Of a stretch of 64,000 bases of DNA, positions 1 to 12,249 are shown piece after piece. A model generated the notes under the pieces. It saw only the letters and a program-made list of their open reading frames with translations. It was not told where the DNA came from and did not search any database. The DNA comes from Neurospora tetrasperma FGSC 2508. Its lineage: Eukaryota; Ascomycota; Sordariomycetes; Sordariales; Sordariaceae. The first letter of the stretch is position 1. Each line of letters opens with the position of its first letter. Both the position numbers and the translations under genes were made by a program. The stretch lies in assembly GCF_000213175.1 (NCBI RefSeq), contig NW_009799104.1:202716-266715 (forward strand), given 5' to 3'.

Positions 1-2430
1 TTTATAAGTACTATAGGGTTTTAAATCTTATTTTTCCAATAGTTATATCGCTGGATAATTTATTTTGTTTAAGGATTTAATTTCTACTAAGCCTCTTTAA
101 AGGCCCTAAACCGTTTCCTAATTCCTAATAATAGTTATTAAGAGCGTCCTCTTCCTTAAATTCGGACTTATTTAGCGAACGGTATTTCTATAATTATATT
201 AAATAAATAGCTTTTTTATCCTTAATACTTTCGGTTATATTAACTTATTAAATATAGTATATAATTTCCACTTTATATACTTATATTTTCTATTTTATAT
301 AAATAGGGTAATTGAATATTAGGTACTATTATTATTAGGGGTTAGTCTCTCCCTATCTTAAGTAGGTATAAATATTATAGGGGCTTATAATAAGTTTTTT
401 AAATATTAATTATTCGTCTATTCGTATAAAGGAATATAGATTAAATATAAATTATTCGTTTATAATAAGGGTAGTTTATAAGTCTCTTTAATTAAAGGTA
501 TATATAACGGGTCTAAATTATCTTTATTAATCTAATTTCTTAATAGGTTAGAAATAGTTATTTTATTTCTTCCTATAGTATTTAGGGTAATTATAGGTAA
601 TATATTAGAATTATAATATCCGGTAGTAAATAAAATAAAGGGGGTATATTTATATAGTATTCCTTATAATTAATTAATATATTTTAAATAACTCTAGGGT
701 TTATTCCTAAATAATTTATAACTTCCCTTTAATAATAATAATTCGCTTCTTCTAGAAAGTTTCCTATTTTTTATATTCCCTACTCTTATTTAAGTAAAGT
801 TATTATAATTCTATTTAATACCCTTTAGTAGCCTAATCGGGGTAGTTATATTAATATAAATTAATAAATTCGTAATCGTTAAATCCTTTAAGTATAAATG
901 CTAAGGGCGAAATTGGCGGTAGGGTAATACTTATTACGTATATAGTTATAAGGAGAATTCGGTCGGTAGCGGGGAAGTTATTAATTTCTTCCTATATTGA
1001 GGCTCAATATACCTATATTTAAAATATATTATTATCCTATACTTCCTCTTTAGGATCTTCCTTATTAGGTCCTTCCTATCTATATTCGTCGTCGGCCTCC
1101 TACTAGGCTTCCTAATCGAAATCTATAACTCTATCTATAGCATTTTCTAAATTATTTTAATTATATTTAATATTAGCGATTTCAATTACCCTAACTCCTT
1201 CTACTATAGCAGTTTCCGTTTCCCTCTAATTTAATTACTTAAGTATATAATAGTCTTTTTTTATATACTTAATCTTACTATAATTAAAGTATTTAACTTT
1301 CGAAAAATCCTATTTATTTTAATTAATTTAAATTATATCGATTTCTATAGGTTTTAAATAAATAGTTCCGGAAAAGTAAATTCCCTAAATCCTTTTCTTT
1401 TTAATATTAGTATAGTAGGTCTTAGAAGGAACGAAGAGAATTATTCTTCCTTTCCTTTCTTATTCCCGTTAGAATAGCTAATTATTAATACGGATAATTA
1501 TATTGATATATACGTTAATAGTTTCGGGATAGTCTTCTTTATAGAATTCGTCCTTAATTCTTTCTTTAAGGCTATTATAGAATAATTATATTAGTTTATC
1601 GTCGTTAATATTACTATAAAAGGCATTTTATTTAAAGAATATAGTATAGGTTAAAGTAAATTTAGTCTATCGAAGTTAGGTTAAATATTCTTAAACCCGA
1701 CGAATCTTATCCTTTTTTTAAAAATTCGAATAAAGGTTTTAGTAAATTCGTTATAATTACCTAAAATCTTCTTATTAAAATCCGAAGTATTATCTTTATT
1801 TTTTTAAAAGTTTTTAAAAATAAGTTTATACTAAGTAAAGGCCCTATTTATTAATTTAATCCCATATAGGTTACTTTATCGAATTTAAAGCCGAACAAAT
1901 CTCTATAGAAATAAAGATAGGTTTATATTTAAATTAAAAATCCTATAAAGGTAGACTACTATTTATTATATTTCTTAGGTATAACTAATTTAAATTTAGG
2001 ACGGTTAGTAAGCGGAGTATCCTCTCCTACCTTTACTTCGGGGGTACTAGATCTAGCCTCGAATTAAGCCTCGAACTAACGGATATAGTCCGATATAGCT
2101 TCGAACTATTAGTATATAATAGCGAGGTTCGTAGGGTTACCCTAGTAGGTAGGGTTATTATTATTTCTAATAATAAATATAGTAAAGCGAAGAAATACTT
2201 TTAATTATTATCCGAAATAAGCTAAAGGGAGTAGTTAATATATAACGAACGGTAGTTTAATTTATTTAAATAAAATAGTTAAAGGTAAAAACTATTAAAA
2301 TTATTCGGTAAAGTTAAAAGGTTTATAATAAGTATATTCGTAATACTAGTCTTAATAATAATAATTAAATTATATTAACTACTATCGAACTATCTAATAA
2401 TTTAAATTCTCTAGTCGTCCCTTTATACTT
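1..2430 (-). mobile_element. gypsy-type retrotransposon relic A, gag part (truncated by window edge)
   Basis: Read on the minus strand, about 1,760 to 1,440 gives a decayed Ty3/gypsy-type gag core (retrotransposon gag domain), including the segment FYSNINDDKLI. Downstream, at 1,294-1,238, the frame reads a CCHC zinc knuckle in which every ligand position has become tyrosine (TGT/TGC to TAT, CAT to TAT). This is what RIP would do. The pol part would lie left of the window. The leader or LTR side would lie to the right, toward 2,430-2,900. No frame is intact. The assignment to gypsy is from gag pattern and knuckle spacing only. Confidence 0.7.
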
Positions 2431-2495
2431 CCTATATCGTTTATTCTATAATTGGTTTATTTATATTATTATAATACTAATTCACTCCGTAAATC

Positions 2496-2570
2496 CGGCG
2501 TTGGTTTACTATCGTAAGCCTAGAATTGGTTTTCTAGCGTAAGCCCGGAACTAGCTTACTAGCGTAAGCC
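2496..2570. repeat. three tandem copies of a 25-bp unit
   Basis: The word CGTAAGCC ends at 2,520, 2,545 and 2,570, giving an exact 25-bp period with diverged units that also share TGGTTT/CTAGC-type left halves. It sits upstream (minus-strand sense) of the gag of relic A, so it may belong to that element's LTR or leader. This patch keeps more C and G than the surrounding DNA. Confidence 0.7.
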
Positions 2571-2926
2571 CTACCTCTAACGCCTTTCTTAACCCTACCC
2601 TAGCCCGTAGTTATACGAGCTAGCCTTTCTAGGTTGCTTATACTACCGATGGTCTGGTTAGCCCGTGTGCTTGCCTTAAGTTCTAATATTATTCTTTAGT
2701 TCTATAGCTAATATTATTAAACTTCCCGCTAAAATTATAATGGTTCGCTTAATAAATATTACTACCCCTATCTCTTCTTTGTTAGGGATTTCTTCCACTC
2801 TTCTAATAAAGTTCACTATACCTTACGGTTACTCTCCCTACTTATTTGCCAGATTATAGTTCAATTGGACTAGAATTAGCTTATTACTTTAAATATAGTC
2901 TTAAATTTCTAAAATTTCTTACTATG

Positions 2927-2931
2927 GCTAT
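2927..2931. repeat. target-site duplication of element B, left copy
   Basis: The pentamer GCTAT directly abuts the left LTR and is repeated at 11,847-11,851 directly after the right LTR. Retroviral-type integrases typically make 4-6 bp duplications, so the match supports the element boundaries. Confidence 0.8.
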
Positions 2932-3203
2932 TAATACCGTTGAGAGGGTATTTGAACGTTGTAATAATAATATGTGTCTGATTGAATATATATAAAGTGA
3001 TGCTCGGAGAAGAATCCAGAGTAGGAAGCTTGTGTGCGGTCGATTGACCTTAAAGGTACGTAAGCCTTATTTAATCTATAGACCTACATGCGTAGGCGGG
3101 TTCCCGTAAGAGCGGTTTATTTAATTGAACCCGACCGAGCGGTTAGGCTATTAAATTAAGTAATTTAATATATAATAATATTAGCAATACCGTTCTGGTA
3201 TTA
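2932..3203 (-). repeat. left LTR of element B (3' LTR in element sense)
   Basis: It is 272 bp long and aligns over its whole length with the right LTR once the 221 extra bases there (215-bp insert plus duplicated hexamer) are removed. Differences between copies are dominated by C/T and G/A. A conserved, little-mutated core around 3,000-3,150 (CTCGGAGAAGAATCCAGAG and GGCGGGTTCCCGT words) is shared by both copies. Confidence 0.88.
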
Positions 3204-4984
3204 AATCCCGGCTATTAAAACGAAATACTACTATCTTTAGTAGTTTAATTAAACATATATGGGAATACCTTTATTTCCTCCTTAACTTTAAATTCCTATT
3301 ATAAATTTGAACTGCGTATTCTATTGGCTTATTTACCTCGTTTTACTCAAAGTAGTCCTTCCTTCCTTTTTTGGCTTTAGTTTTTTATAAACTTCCTAAG
3401 CGCTCTTAATATTTAGTAATTAATTTCTAGGTGATCCTTATTTCCTTTTTGGGTAAATATTTATTATAATAATAGTTATAGCCGGCCTATTTAATTGAAT
3501 ACTTTTATCCTTTATTCTTTTTATCCTTTACGTAGTTTAAAATTATATTTATTTCGTATTCCCTTTCGTTGTAGGAGTTTTATTATATTTCTTTTATTAG
3601 TCCTAGAGAGGGCTTCGATTAATAAAATGGGTTTTTGCCCTTAGGGGTACTTTTAAAGTATACTACGGAAATAATTCGATAAATATTAATTACTTTGGGG
3701 GGTAGATTTAAATAATAAGTTAATTTATTAATATATTTCAATATTACGAATAGCCTAGCCTATTATTAGGAGAATTTCCTTAACGAGCGTCCGGGTAGGT
3801 AGTATTTCTTATAGAGTTTAAAATATATTATATTTTTAATAATGAATTTATATTAGTAATAATTATTATTATATTGCTTTTTAACTTTAACTATAGTAAA
3901 CGCTATAGCTAATTGTATATCTTCCTATAGGCTATCCCGAAGGGTAGTATAGTTCTTAGTAGTTTCTGTAATATTGCTTTTAGCGTTGGTAATTAGGTTT
4001 AATAGTCCTATTAATTTAAAACCGAATAGTTATTTGTAGGGGAATAATTTGATCAGGTTCGAATAGGTACTATTTATATTCTATTATAGATTAGATAAAA
4101 CTTCTACTTGATTCAATTCGGATTTTATAAAGTAGTAGAAGTAAATAGTTATTTCTATATCCTAATTATATTTCTCTATTATTCTATTGCCTTAGAGATA
4201 ATAGGCTATTATTATTAAAAGTTTAGTACTAAATACCTTTTATATACCCTTTTAAATTCGGGAAGTAAACTTCCTATTTCTATTAGATATAATAGCTTAT
4301 AGAAATCCCTAATTGCCTAAAATTAGTTTGCGTACTTACATCTTTCTCTAATCCTTAATTGTATAAATAGAGTAATTAAGAATGAATTTAAACCTCTTTA
4401 AAATATAGTACAATATTAATATTAATATTTTAAAAAAAATCAAAGTTAGGGAGATGCTATATAGTGCCCGAAGCTGGAACTTTAAATAAATTAGTAATAA
4501 AACTTATTATAATAGTTTTTATAGGTTTTATATATTTGGGATTAATTGATTAGTAATTGTTAATAATAGTTTTTTTATTTATATAATTAAATTAATAAGT
4601 TGGGTAATATTGGTAGTTTTCAATAGTTTATATTTTCCTAATGATAGCGAACTCCCTTACATTATATATTATATAGTTTCTATTAAAATAATGTTTTTAA
4701 TTATAAGTTTTATTTAAAATAATTAGGATTATATTTTGGGGGATGTATAATCGTTTTATTTTATCTATTGGATTAATATTATAAAGTATTCCGTTTATAA
4801 TTTCGAATAGGTACTTAGGGTAAGAAATAATGCTATTGACCTCGGTGGTATTAGGGTGGCTTTGTAGGTTACTTATAATCGGCCTAAATTTAGTATCCGA
4901 TTTATAAGCTTTCTCGAAATTCGTCCTAGTAGTTGGGTTTATATATACCTCTACTTTTATAAAATAAGTTTCCTCCTTTGTAAA
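3204..4984 (-). pseudogene. 3' part of element B pol, presumed integrase region
   Basis: This lies downstream (minus strand) of the RNase H segment and upstream of the 3' LTR, where a Ty3/gypsy element carries integrase. Short open stretches are present (for example around 3,300-3,420, with a basic, K/R-rich reading), but I could not identify the HHCC finger or the DDE residues with confidence. Position is the main argument. Confidence 0.5.
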
Positions 4985-5185
4985 TTATATACTATTTAAA
5001 ATAGGAGCCTTATTTAATTGTTCTTTTTCATTATTTTTAGAAGGGAATTGATTTAGTATATTTAGTACGAAATTTAATTTTCCTATAATATAGTATATTT
5101 GGAGGTTGTATTGTAATAAATAGATAAAAGTATTAATTAAGCAACGGTTACCTCTATCTATAAATAAAGTATTAAGAATAATCAA
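4985..5185 (-). pseudogene. element B RNase H C-terminus and linker
   Basis: A 66-codon open segment reads like the end of a gypsy RNase H and its linker. It contains INTFIYLLQYNLQIYYIIGK followed by an N-x-LNQFPS stretch, which matches the usual LSQYNLxVxYxxGKxNxxxDxLSR pattern with RIP-type replacements. It runs without a stop but has no start of its own, as expected for an internal piece of a polyprotein. Confidence 0.75.
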
Positions 5186-5699
5186 TTTATAAATACCTTT
5201 TATTACTATATAGTCTATTAATATAATAATAAGTTAATTAACAGAATGAATAAATATATATAATTGTTTGATTGCCTAAATTAAGTATGCGACTTCCATT
5301 TCGGATAGGCTATATTTTATTTCGGCCTTATTGAGAGCCTTATTTAGAAATATAATAGGAAGGATTTAATTAATTGGTATTGGATTATTAGGAGTTTAAA
5401 CGTATCCTTCTTTTAAGTAGTATATTATTATATTATATTCCCTCTCTAATGAATTATTGATTTATAAAAATACTTACTTAATTAAATTTAAATAATATAG
5501 TTTTATATTATTATAAATAACTTTCTAAATTTTATTAAATGTTTATTTCTTAGCGTTCGTAGGAGTATATATAGTTTTTATACATTAGTTAACTCTCTTG
5601 GTTGGATTATTCGTAATAATAGTATTAGATTTCCGTCTTTCTATTAATAAGGCGATTTTTTTCTCTTATAATAGTTCGATTATCTTAGTATAGTATAGG

Positions 5700-6960
5700 A
5701 TTAAGTACTAAATAAATTTTAATATACCTATATATCGCTCTAGCGATTTTAAAATATCAGGGAATTTTAAATTTTGGAAGGCTACTATTCTCTCGTCTAT
5801 AGTTAATAGTCCTAGAGTATTTACTTCAAAGTTAAATAATTTTATATTAGGGTAGGCAATAAATAATTTTTTTAGAAATAAAACTATATTCTTAGAAGTA
5901 AATAGGTTAAATACTTATTTTAAATAGCGTAGGTAATCTTCTACCGTATCCGAGAAAATAACAATATTGTTGATAAATACGCGATAAAAAGTAGTAAATA
6001 TAATTAGTAATTAATCTATAAATTTTTAAATATACGTAGAGGAATTCTAATAACCTATTAGGGTAATATTAGGCTACTCTAGTTCTTATAAGCTAATTAA
6101 AGTAAACCGGTCCTAATACTATAGCTATATACTAAATTAATAAAAGAATATTATAGCGTTAATAATAGTAATAAATCCCTTACTCCTAAGAGATACAATA
6201 ATTTCAGATTGTAAAGGCAATAAATAATTATCCAGAATGGTAACCTTAGTGAATATTCGAAGGTCTATTACAATGCGGCCCTTTTATTAGCCTTTAATAG
6301 TATATTATATTATAAGAACTAGGTAGGTAAAAAGCGTAGTATAGTTGACCTAATTTATTTTCTTTTAATTGTATAGAAATTTAAAGATTTGATTTAGTAC
6401 CTTTCGATCCTTTTTACTTAAAGGGTAAAATTAGACTCGGATTTACTAATTTTACTATCCTTCTACTAGTAGTATATATATTATATTATTTTCTTTTATT
6501 AAAATAATACTTCCTTCTTCCTATAGAGAAGGGTGCTTATTAATAAGGTATTTAATTTTATATACGAATGCTAAATTTTAAATATATATATAGATACTTC
6601 TATTAGTAATCTTTTTAAGTAAGTTCTCGGAAGTTATGAATCCTAATATTAAATATTTATTAGTACTTACTTTTAGTGGCAATATTTCGGCGTCTACTAT
6701 ACCGTCTGCCCTCTCGGTAATTTCGTATATTATATTCTTATTTTTAAATTCCATAGTAATTTCTTTTAGGATTTCTTTATTTAATATATTATTAATATAA
6801 TTGTATTTGCCGGGGGGCGTTCCTCCTGGGAATTGTTTGAGTTCGATATTATAGTTAGTTTTGTCTATTATATTGAAAGTTCTAATGACGGGAATTTCAA
6901 ATTTATAATTAAACGAAGTTTCGGATAACTTTAGTACTAAGGCGGTTAGGTCTACGATTA
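5700..6960 (-). pseudogene. element B protease/reverse transcriptase relic
   Basis: On the minus strand a frame of about 750 bp (6,960 to about 6,150) is recognisable with only a few stops. It runs from a protease-like region into the RT palm: at 6,300-6,180 it reads KGRIVIDLR...KVTI.D.YLLPLQS, matching the fungal gypsy RT segment with conserved D and PLPLQS. The catalytic box lies at about 5,985-5,945 and reads VFINNIVIFSDT, with two asparagines where an active enzyme has aspartates; both changes are GAC/GAT to AAC/AAT. The enzyme is therefore dead. Confidence 0.85.
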
Positions 6961-7999
6961 TTCCTTCTATTAAAGTTAAATAACCGCTATTAGTAGCCTT
7001 AGTAATATTACTTATATAAAATTTCTTAAGAAAAATTAATATACCTTCGGTAGTATTATTTACGAATATTATAAATAATAACTTTAAATCTATTATTATA
7101 TTTACGGTTGCTACGTGCTTGGAATTTAGTATAAAGCTTTATCCTTTTAATAAGGGTTTGTACTAAATTAGAATATAATTAAATTAACTGGAGAGAATAG
7201 TTATTTTTTCAATTATAGTTACCTTACGGAGGTAGAGTTTCGAATTAACCTATGCTATAAAATCGACCTAAAAGTTATTGAGGTTTTGGAATATAATAAT
7301 TTCGGTCTTATAGTTTATATTAGTAATAAAGGAATATAAGAAATCGTTTCTAAATAAAATATTAAATTCTAGTTTATTAATAACCTATTCTCCTTTTATA
7401 AATTTTATTAGAGTAGGATTACCTTTTTTGTCGAATCCTTCTAAATAAATTTTGAAAGTAGTTTATTCTAAAATACTAATAGCTTTTCCTTCTATTCTTT
7501 TTATCCTTGCTTACTATAGTTTAATAGTATATTTTAGGGTTTTAAGAAACTTCCTTCTAATTAGAGTTCTACTAATACCTGGGTCTATATATACTTCCGC
7601 TAGGCTACCTTCGGGAGATAGTTTAGTATTTACCCTTATATAAGTATAATTGGAAATGGGACTATTATTTATATTCGATATAAATATTATAGTATAGGCT
7701 TCGCAGATCTTTATTAGGGTGGTTATTTTAATAGGGGTTAATATAATTATAATAATAGTAATAGGCTCTTCTCCCTTTAGCCGTTCCTTTACTACTATTT
7801 TATATAATTTAAAGTATTAGAATAGTATATTATATAAAGTAAATTACTTTTTATAATAGCCGTACGTTCGTTATTCGGGGGCTAAGGGTAATAGGGTCCT
7901 AAACTTTTTAGTTTTTACGGCAGGGGTCGATTAGTAACGATCCTAGTATTCCTTTTTTCTTACTATTGTTTTGAAATATTTAGAATATTTATAGTATTT

Positions 8000-10500
8000 C
8001 CTTAAAGATTCCAATACTAAGTATACTATTATTTTATTTATAGAATTATTATTAGGATTTAAATTACAATCGTTATTTATACTTTCCCTAGTATAATGAG
8101 TATAATTATATACCTTCCTATTATACGTTAGGTCTCGGTCGCGGGTACAATCCTAATTAATATTATTATATAGGGGATAATAGTTGTAGCTATTATTGCG
8201 GTAGTAATTTTAATTTCGGTAATACTCTTAGTTATAGTTATAGCTATAATCCTAGCTACGGTCATAATTGCGATTTTAGTTACGGTTGCGATTGCGGTCC
8301 TAGTTTCAGTTGCGGTTGCGGTCTTAATTTCGGTTACGATTACGAGAATACAAATCGAAGTTAAATCGGTTAGAGGAATTTATATTCAATTCTTATTTAA
8401 TTATAGTAATAAATACGACCTAAAATGTTATAATTAATTGTATATAGTCGGATAGAAATTCTCCCTCTATTGAGGCTTTTAAATATTATTTTACCCGAAG
8501 ATTTATATTTGACTAAATTTATATTATTATTCCGTACTAATTTTTATTATCCTTTATTAAGGTACTTATTATTTTAGTATAGTGTATTTATTTTTAAATA
8601 TATAAAGTAAGAGTATTATAGTTATTATTAATATTACGAAGGTAAAATCGGCCCTTAATGAATTTTACGGTAGCCGTAGCCGAATTAGGAGAAGAATGAA
8701 CAATTAAACAATTTAATAGTTTATAAATGCCTTTTTCCTTCTAATTTAATTTGGTATTACTATTTATTTTTATTATTTATTAAATATGAATTATACCCAT
8801 TAAATAGGTATAGAATAAACGTATAAATTATTTATTTACTTTATTTATTAAGTATCTCTATTTTACTTCAGTAATAAAGGATAGTATCTATTTATAGAAG
8901 GTATAAATATTTATATATATAGTATATTTACTATTAGTAATAACGCTTTAGTTTTTAGGGTCGTATTTATTAGGATCGAAACTTCTAATATCTTCCCGTT
9001 TAACCTTTTTAAAATCTTTATAGTTATTATTATTTTAGTTATATTTATAATATTTATTTTCGGGGTTATTGTCCCTACTTCCGCCTCTTTTAGGTAGGGA
9101 ATTACTACTTCCGCCGCTTATTATATAATAACGGTTAGGATTTCTATTACTAAGAGTATAAGGATAATTTCCTCCGCCTCTTCCTGTATTGGACGGGGAA
9201 TTTAAGAGACTTCCTTCTCCTCCTTCGGGGTAAAGTAGATTATTATTACTATATATAGTATCGGTATTGCTTAATATCTGTTTAAATAGAATATTATTAG
9301 TAATAATAATAGGTTTAGTAAGAGAGTTAGTAGATGGAATATTGGGATTAACGCCGGGTTTTTAAAGTTAATATAAAGTTTAGGCTTTAGTAGGGGTTAG
9401 AATTAACGTTCCTTTAAAATTAGACTATTTTATAATAAATAGGTTTGTAGCCTAAGGAGGGATAGATTAAATCCGAATTATATTAATAACTATACGCAAT
9501 TTTAGTGGTGTAGTAATTATTTTAGGTTAGATAATTTCGTTAATATTCTAGCTAGTTTTAGTAAATGAAGTGTGTTTTTAAAAAGGATTCGTTAGAAATA
9601 ATATTTTATAAGAGGCTTCCTTAAATATATTTTCTATAAAGGTTTAAAAGCCCTAAATTTTACCCTTAGTAATTACTTTATTTTTAGTAATTGTTTTAGT
9701 TAGATAATTATATATTGTAATTTCGAAGGAAGTACCGAAAATATTATTAGTTTTATAAATAGTTATTTTAATTAATAATTTAGTTAGGGTTAAAGGGTTT
9801 TAGTCCTTCTTAGCTAAATACGAATAGGGCTAGGAGGAGTATAAAAATTATTAAATAATCCTTTTGATACTTCTTCCCGAATTTCCTTTATTACTTATAT
9901 ACGAATACTATTAATTTACTTAGTAATATCTTTTATAATAATTTTGGCCGTCTCCTTTCATTAACTAGTTAGCTTTTTAATAGTATTATTTAAGGTTACT
10001 TCAAAATGTTTTTTCTAGGTACTAAGTTATTCGCTTAGTACTATTTAAAAATCGCTATTAATATTGTAATGCTACGAATTGTATATCGCTTTATTTTCTT
10101 TATTTAATTAATCAATTATATCTCTAATATTTATTAACTATCCGATTAGTATATTGCTAATTTTAGTAAATTGCCCGGCGAATAGGTTTTCAATCCTCTT
10201 ATAATTTTTGTCTAGTAAATCTTAAATATTAATTAATTATAAAGTAATTTAGTCGAATAGAGTATTAATCTATCTATTGAGTTTAATATTAAAATATTTA
10301 ATTAATGCCTTATTATTACTAAATTTAATTAGTCTTACTAAGAGAACTTTATCCAGGTCGGTGCAAGGTAAATTTATAATTCTAAATTTGTACTCTATTT
10401 TTACTTGTAGTTCGGGGTTCTTTAGCAATTTATGATAGAAATAATTTATAAAAGGGTATTAAAATTTACAATACGGATCTACGATTAAAGGGGTATAAAT
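8000..10500 (-). pseudogene. element B gag-like region
   Basis: Minus-strand open stretches, best between about 10,480 and 10,050, read as a helical, K/N/L-rich protein without a clear match (for example KFRIINLPCTDLDKVLL). Between 8,360 and 8,170 the minus strand encodes a low-complexity run of Asn, Arg, Asp and Tyr built on a short repeated TGCGGT-type word; this could be a nucleic-acid-binding gag tail. No zinc knuckle was found. Placement between the 5' LTR and pol supports a gag role; sequence similarity does not prove it. Confidence 0.5.
8170..8360. repeat. short tandem GGTTGCGATT-like repeats
   Basis: Variants of a 9-12 bp word (GGTTGCGATTGC, GGTCATAATTGC, GGTTACGATTAC) repeat about a dozen times. 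On the minus strand they give an Arg/Asn/Asp-rich peptide. The CGAT and TGCGG cores are kept while the spacers are RIP-mutated. Confidence 0.65.
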
Positions 10501-11353
10501 ATTAATTAATAGTAGTTTATTGCGAAGTTCGGTAGTGGTCGTTATATAAAATTCGTCGGGTTCGTAATCGGGTTAATAGAGGTTAGCTTCGCTCTCAATA
10601 TATTCGATATTAGTTTTTATACTACGAATATACTCGTTTTAAATATTTGAAGTATCTATTAGACTATTGTACTAGCGCCTTCTTCGAGGGTTTAGCGGGC
10701 TAGAACCGACTTTAGAGGTAGGAAGGATATTTCGAAGGCCCGGTATAAGGTTGTCAGATTTAATAAATAAATTAAGTATATTAGTAATTAAAGTATATTA
10801 AATAAGTACGAGCTCAAGTATAATCTTATGATAATAATAATAATTGGTATTAGAAGTATAAAAGGTATATAATTAAGAATTAAATAGGAAGGATAGATAC
10901 TACTATGTATTTAGGTTCGGTAGTAAGGGAAACCTTTAGTATTTAGAAGTTTTGCGACCGCTGGGATCTAGGTAGTAATATATAGTTACTTAAATTCGCT
11001 ATACGGGGTAAAAGAATATAAATTATTAATTTCGCGATTATTTAAATTCGTTGCGTCGTTGGGTAAGGGGTTTTTACAATTACCCAAATTTGCTATAAAG
11101 GAAAAGGGAATAAATCGTATTAATTAAATAAATAGGACGCTCTCTCGAATTAGAAAAGTAGTATTTAAAGTCGTAAGAATACTTAAATTCGTTTTATATA
11201 CTTCTAAATACTTTTTATCTTTATTGGAAGAGAGAAGTAATTTTATATTATTCTTTACAACGTCGCCTAGGGCTTAGTACCTTCTTAGAAGGCCGGTCGG
11301 CAATAATAGTATAGTATAGTTCAAATTAAACAATTAAAGTTATAGCTACTATT

Positions 11354-11846
11354 TAATACCATTGAGAAGGTACTTGAATATTATAATAATAATATATATC
11401 TGATTAAATATATATAAAGTAATACTCGGAGAAGAATCCAGAGTAGGAAGCTTGCGTGTAGTCGATAGTCTCTCATAACAGACGTTCAACCTTAGTTAGC
11501 CCCCATCCACTTCCCCGCCACCCCGTAGCGTAGTCGTTTTGGACCCACAGGGCCAAATAGTGTAATGTCCAGATTGGTGGGTGGGTGAGGGTGGTAGGGC
11601 CCAGATGTTACAACTATTTGGCCCTGTGGGCTCGAAGAGACGCATAGGCCATCGGAGGTGGCTGAGCGATTGAGACTAGTGGTCGATTAACCTTAAAGGT
11701 ACGTAAGCCTTATCTAATCTATAGACTTACATGCGTGGGCGGGTTCCCGTGGGAGCGGTTTATTCAATTGAACCCGACTGAGCGGCTGGGCTATCAAGTT
11801 AGGTGATCTAACATGTGATGACACTAGCGATACCGTTCCGGTATCA
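11354..11846 (-). repeat. right LTR of element B (5' LTR), interrupted
   Basis: It is 493 bp: the same 272-bp LTR as at 2,932 plus a 215-bp insertion and its 6-bp duplicated target. The half right of the insertion (11,682-11,846) is less RIP-mutated than its counterpart in the left LTR, keeping words such as GATGACACTAGC and the intact terminus CGGTATCA. Confidence 0.87.
11467..11681. mobile_element. 215-bp MITE-like foldback insertion in the right LTR
   Basis: The hexamer GTCGAT flanks the insert on both sides (11,461-11,466 and 11,682-11,687) and occurs once at the equivalent place in the left LTR. It is therefore a target duplication that defines exact borders. The ends begin AGTCTC and end GAGACT followed by AGTG, a short terminal inverted repeat. 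Inside, 11,544-11,561 and 11,613-11,630 are perfect 18-bp inverted copies (CCCACAGGGCCAAATAGT and complement) with partial pairing beyond, so the whole unit can fold into a long hairpin. It has no coding capacity and is not RIP-mutated, which fits its small size. The transposase family is unknown to me. Confidence 0.8.
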
Positions 11847-12249
11847 GCTATTTAATTACTGGATAATTAGTTAGAGCGTATAAATTTAAATAATTAAAAT
11901 ATTTAAAATCGGTCCTTTTATATTAATTGTACCTATCGGTATTATAATTACTACCCCTCGTATCTCCATTATAATTTATTCTCGGATTCGCCCTACCTTA
12001 AGTCCCGGATTAATTAGTATTACTACTACTATTACTTTATCCAGTCGACCTATATTGCCCTACTATACCTTAATTACTTAATATATTAGGTTAATATATA
12101 ATATTTTAACTAGGGGTTATAAAATATTCTCCTCCAGTATACCCTAGTACTAGATATGGTGCTAGAATATATTAATTTATATTTACCTACCCTATTATTT
12201 GAAGGCCTATCTATAATTATAGGTATAGCGGAATAATATACTATTATTA

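Larger units (their letters stand above)
2932..11846 (-). mobile_element. complete but RIP-killed LTR retrotransposon B (gypsy-like)
   Basis: Two LTRs (2,932-3,203 and 11,354-11,846) bracket about 8.15 kb. The best-preserved terminus reads CGGTATCA. The opposite termini read TAATACCG/TAATACCA, which is TGATACCG after G-to-A change, so the LTR has 8-bp inverted ends of the TG..CA class. Both outer flanks carry the pentamer GCTAT (2,927-2,931 and 11,847-11,851), the expected 5-bp target duplication. Coding order on the minus strand is gag-like (about 10,500 to 8,000), protease/RT (about 6,960 to 5,700), RNase H/linker (about 5,190 to 4,985), then the presumed integrase. RT upstream of RNase H and integrase is Ty3/gypsy order. 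The element is inserted in older repeat DNA and cannot be active. Confidence 0.88.

Noticed and set aside
2640-2930. Possible additional LTR end left of element B
   Set aside because: There is no second copy in the window to define borders, so it was left within the general description of relic A.
7452-7643. 63-codon plus-strand frame inside element B
   Set aside because: It lies on the strand opposite to pol in RIP-mutated DNA, and its hydrophobic residues follow from AT-rich codons.
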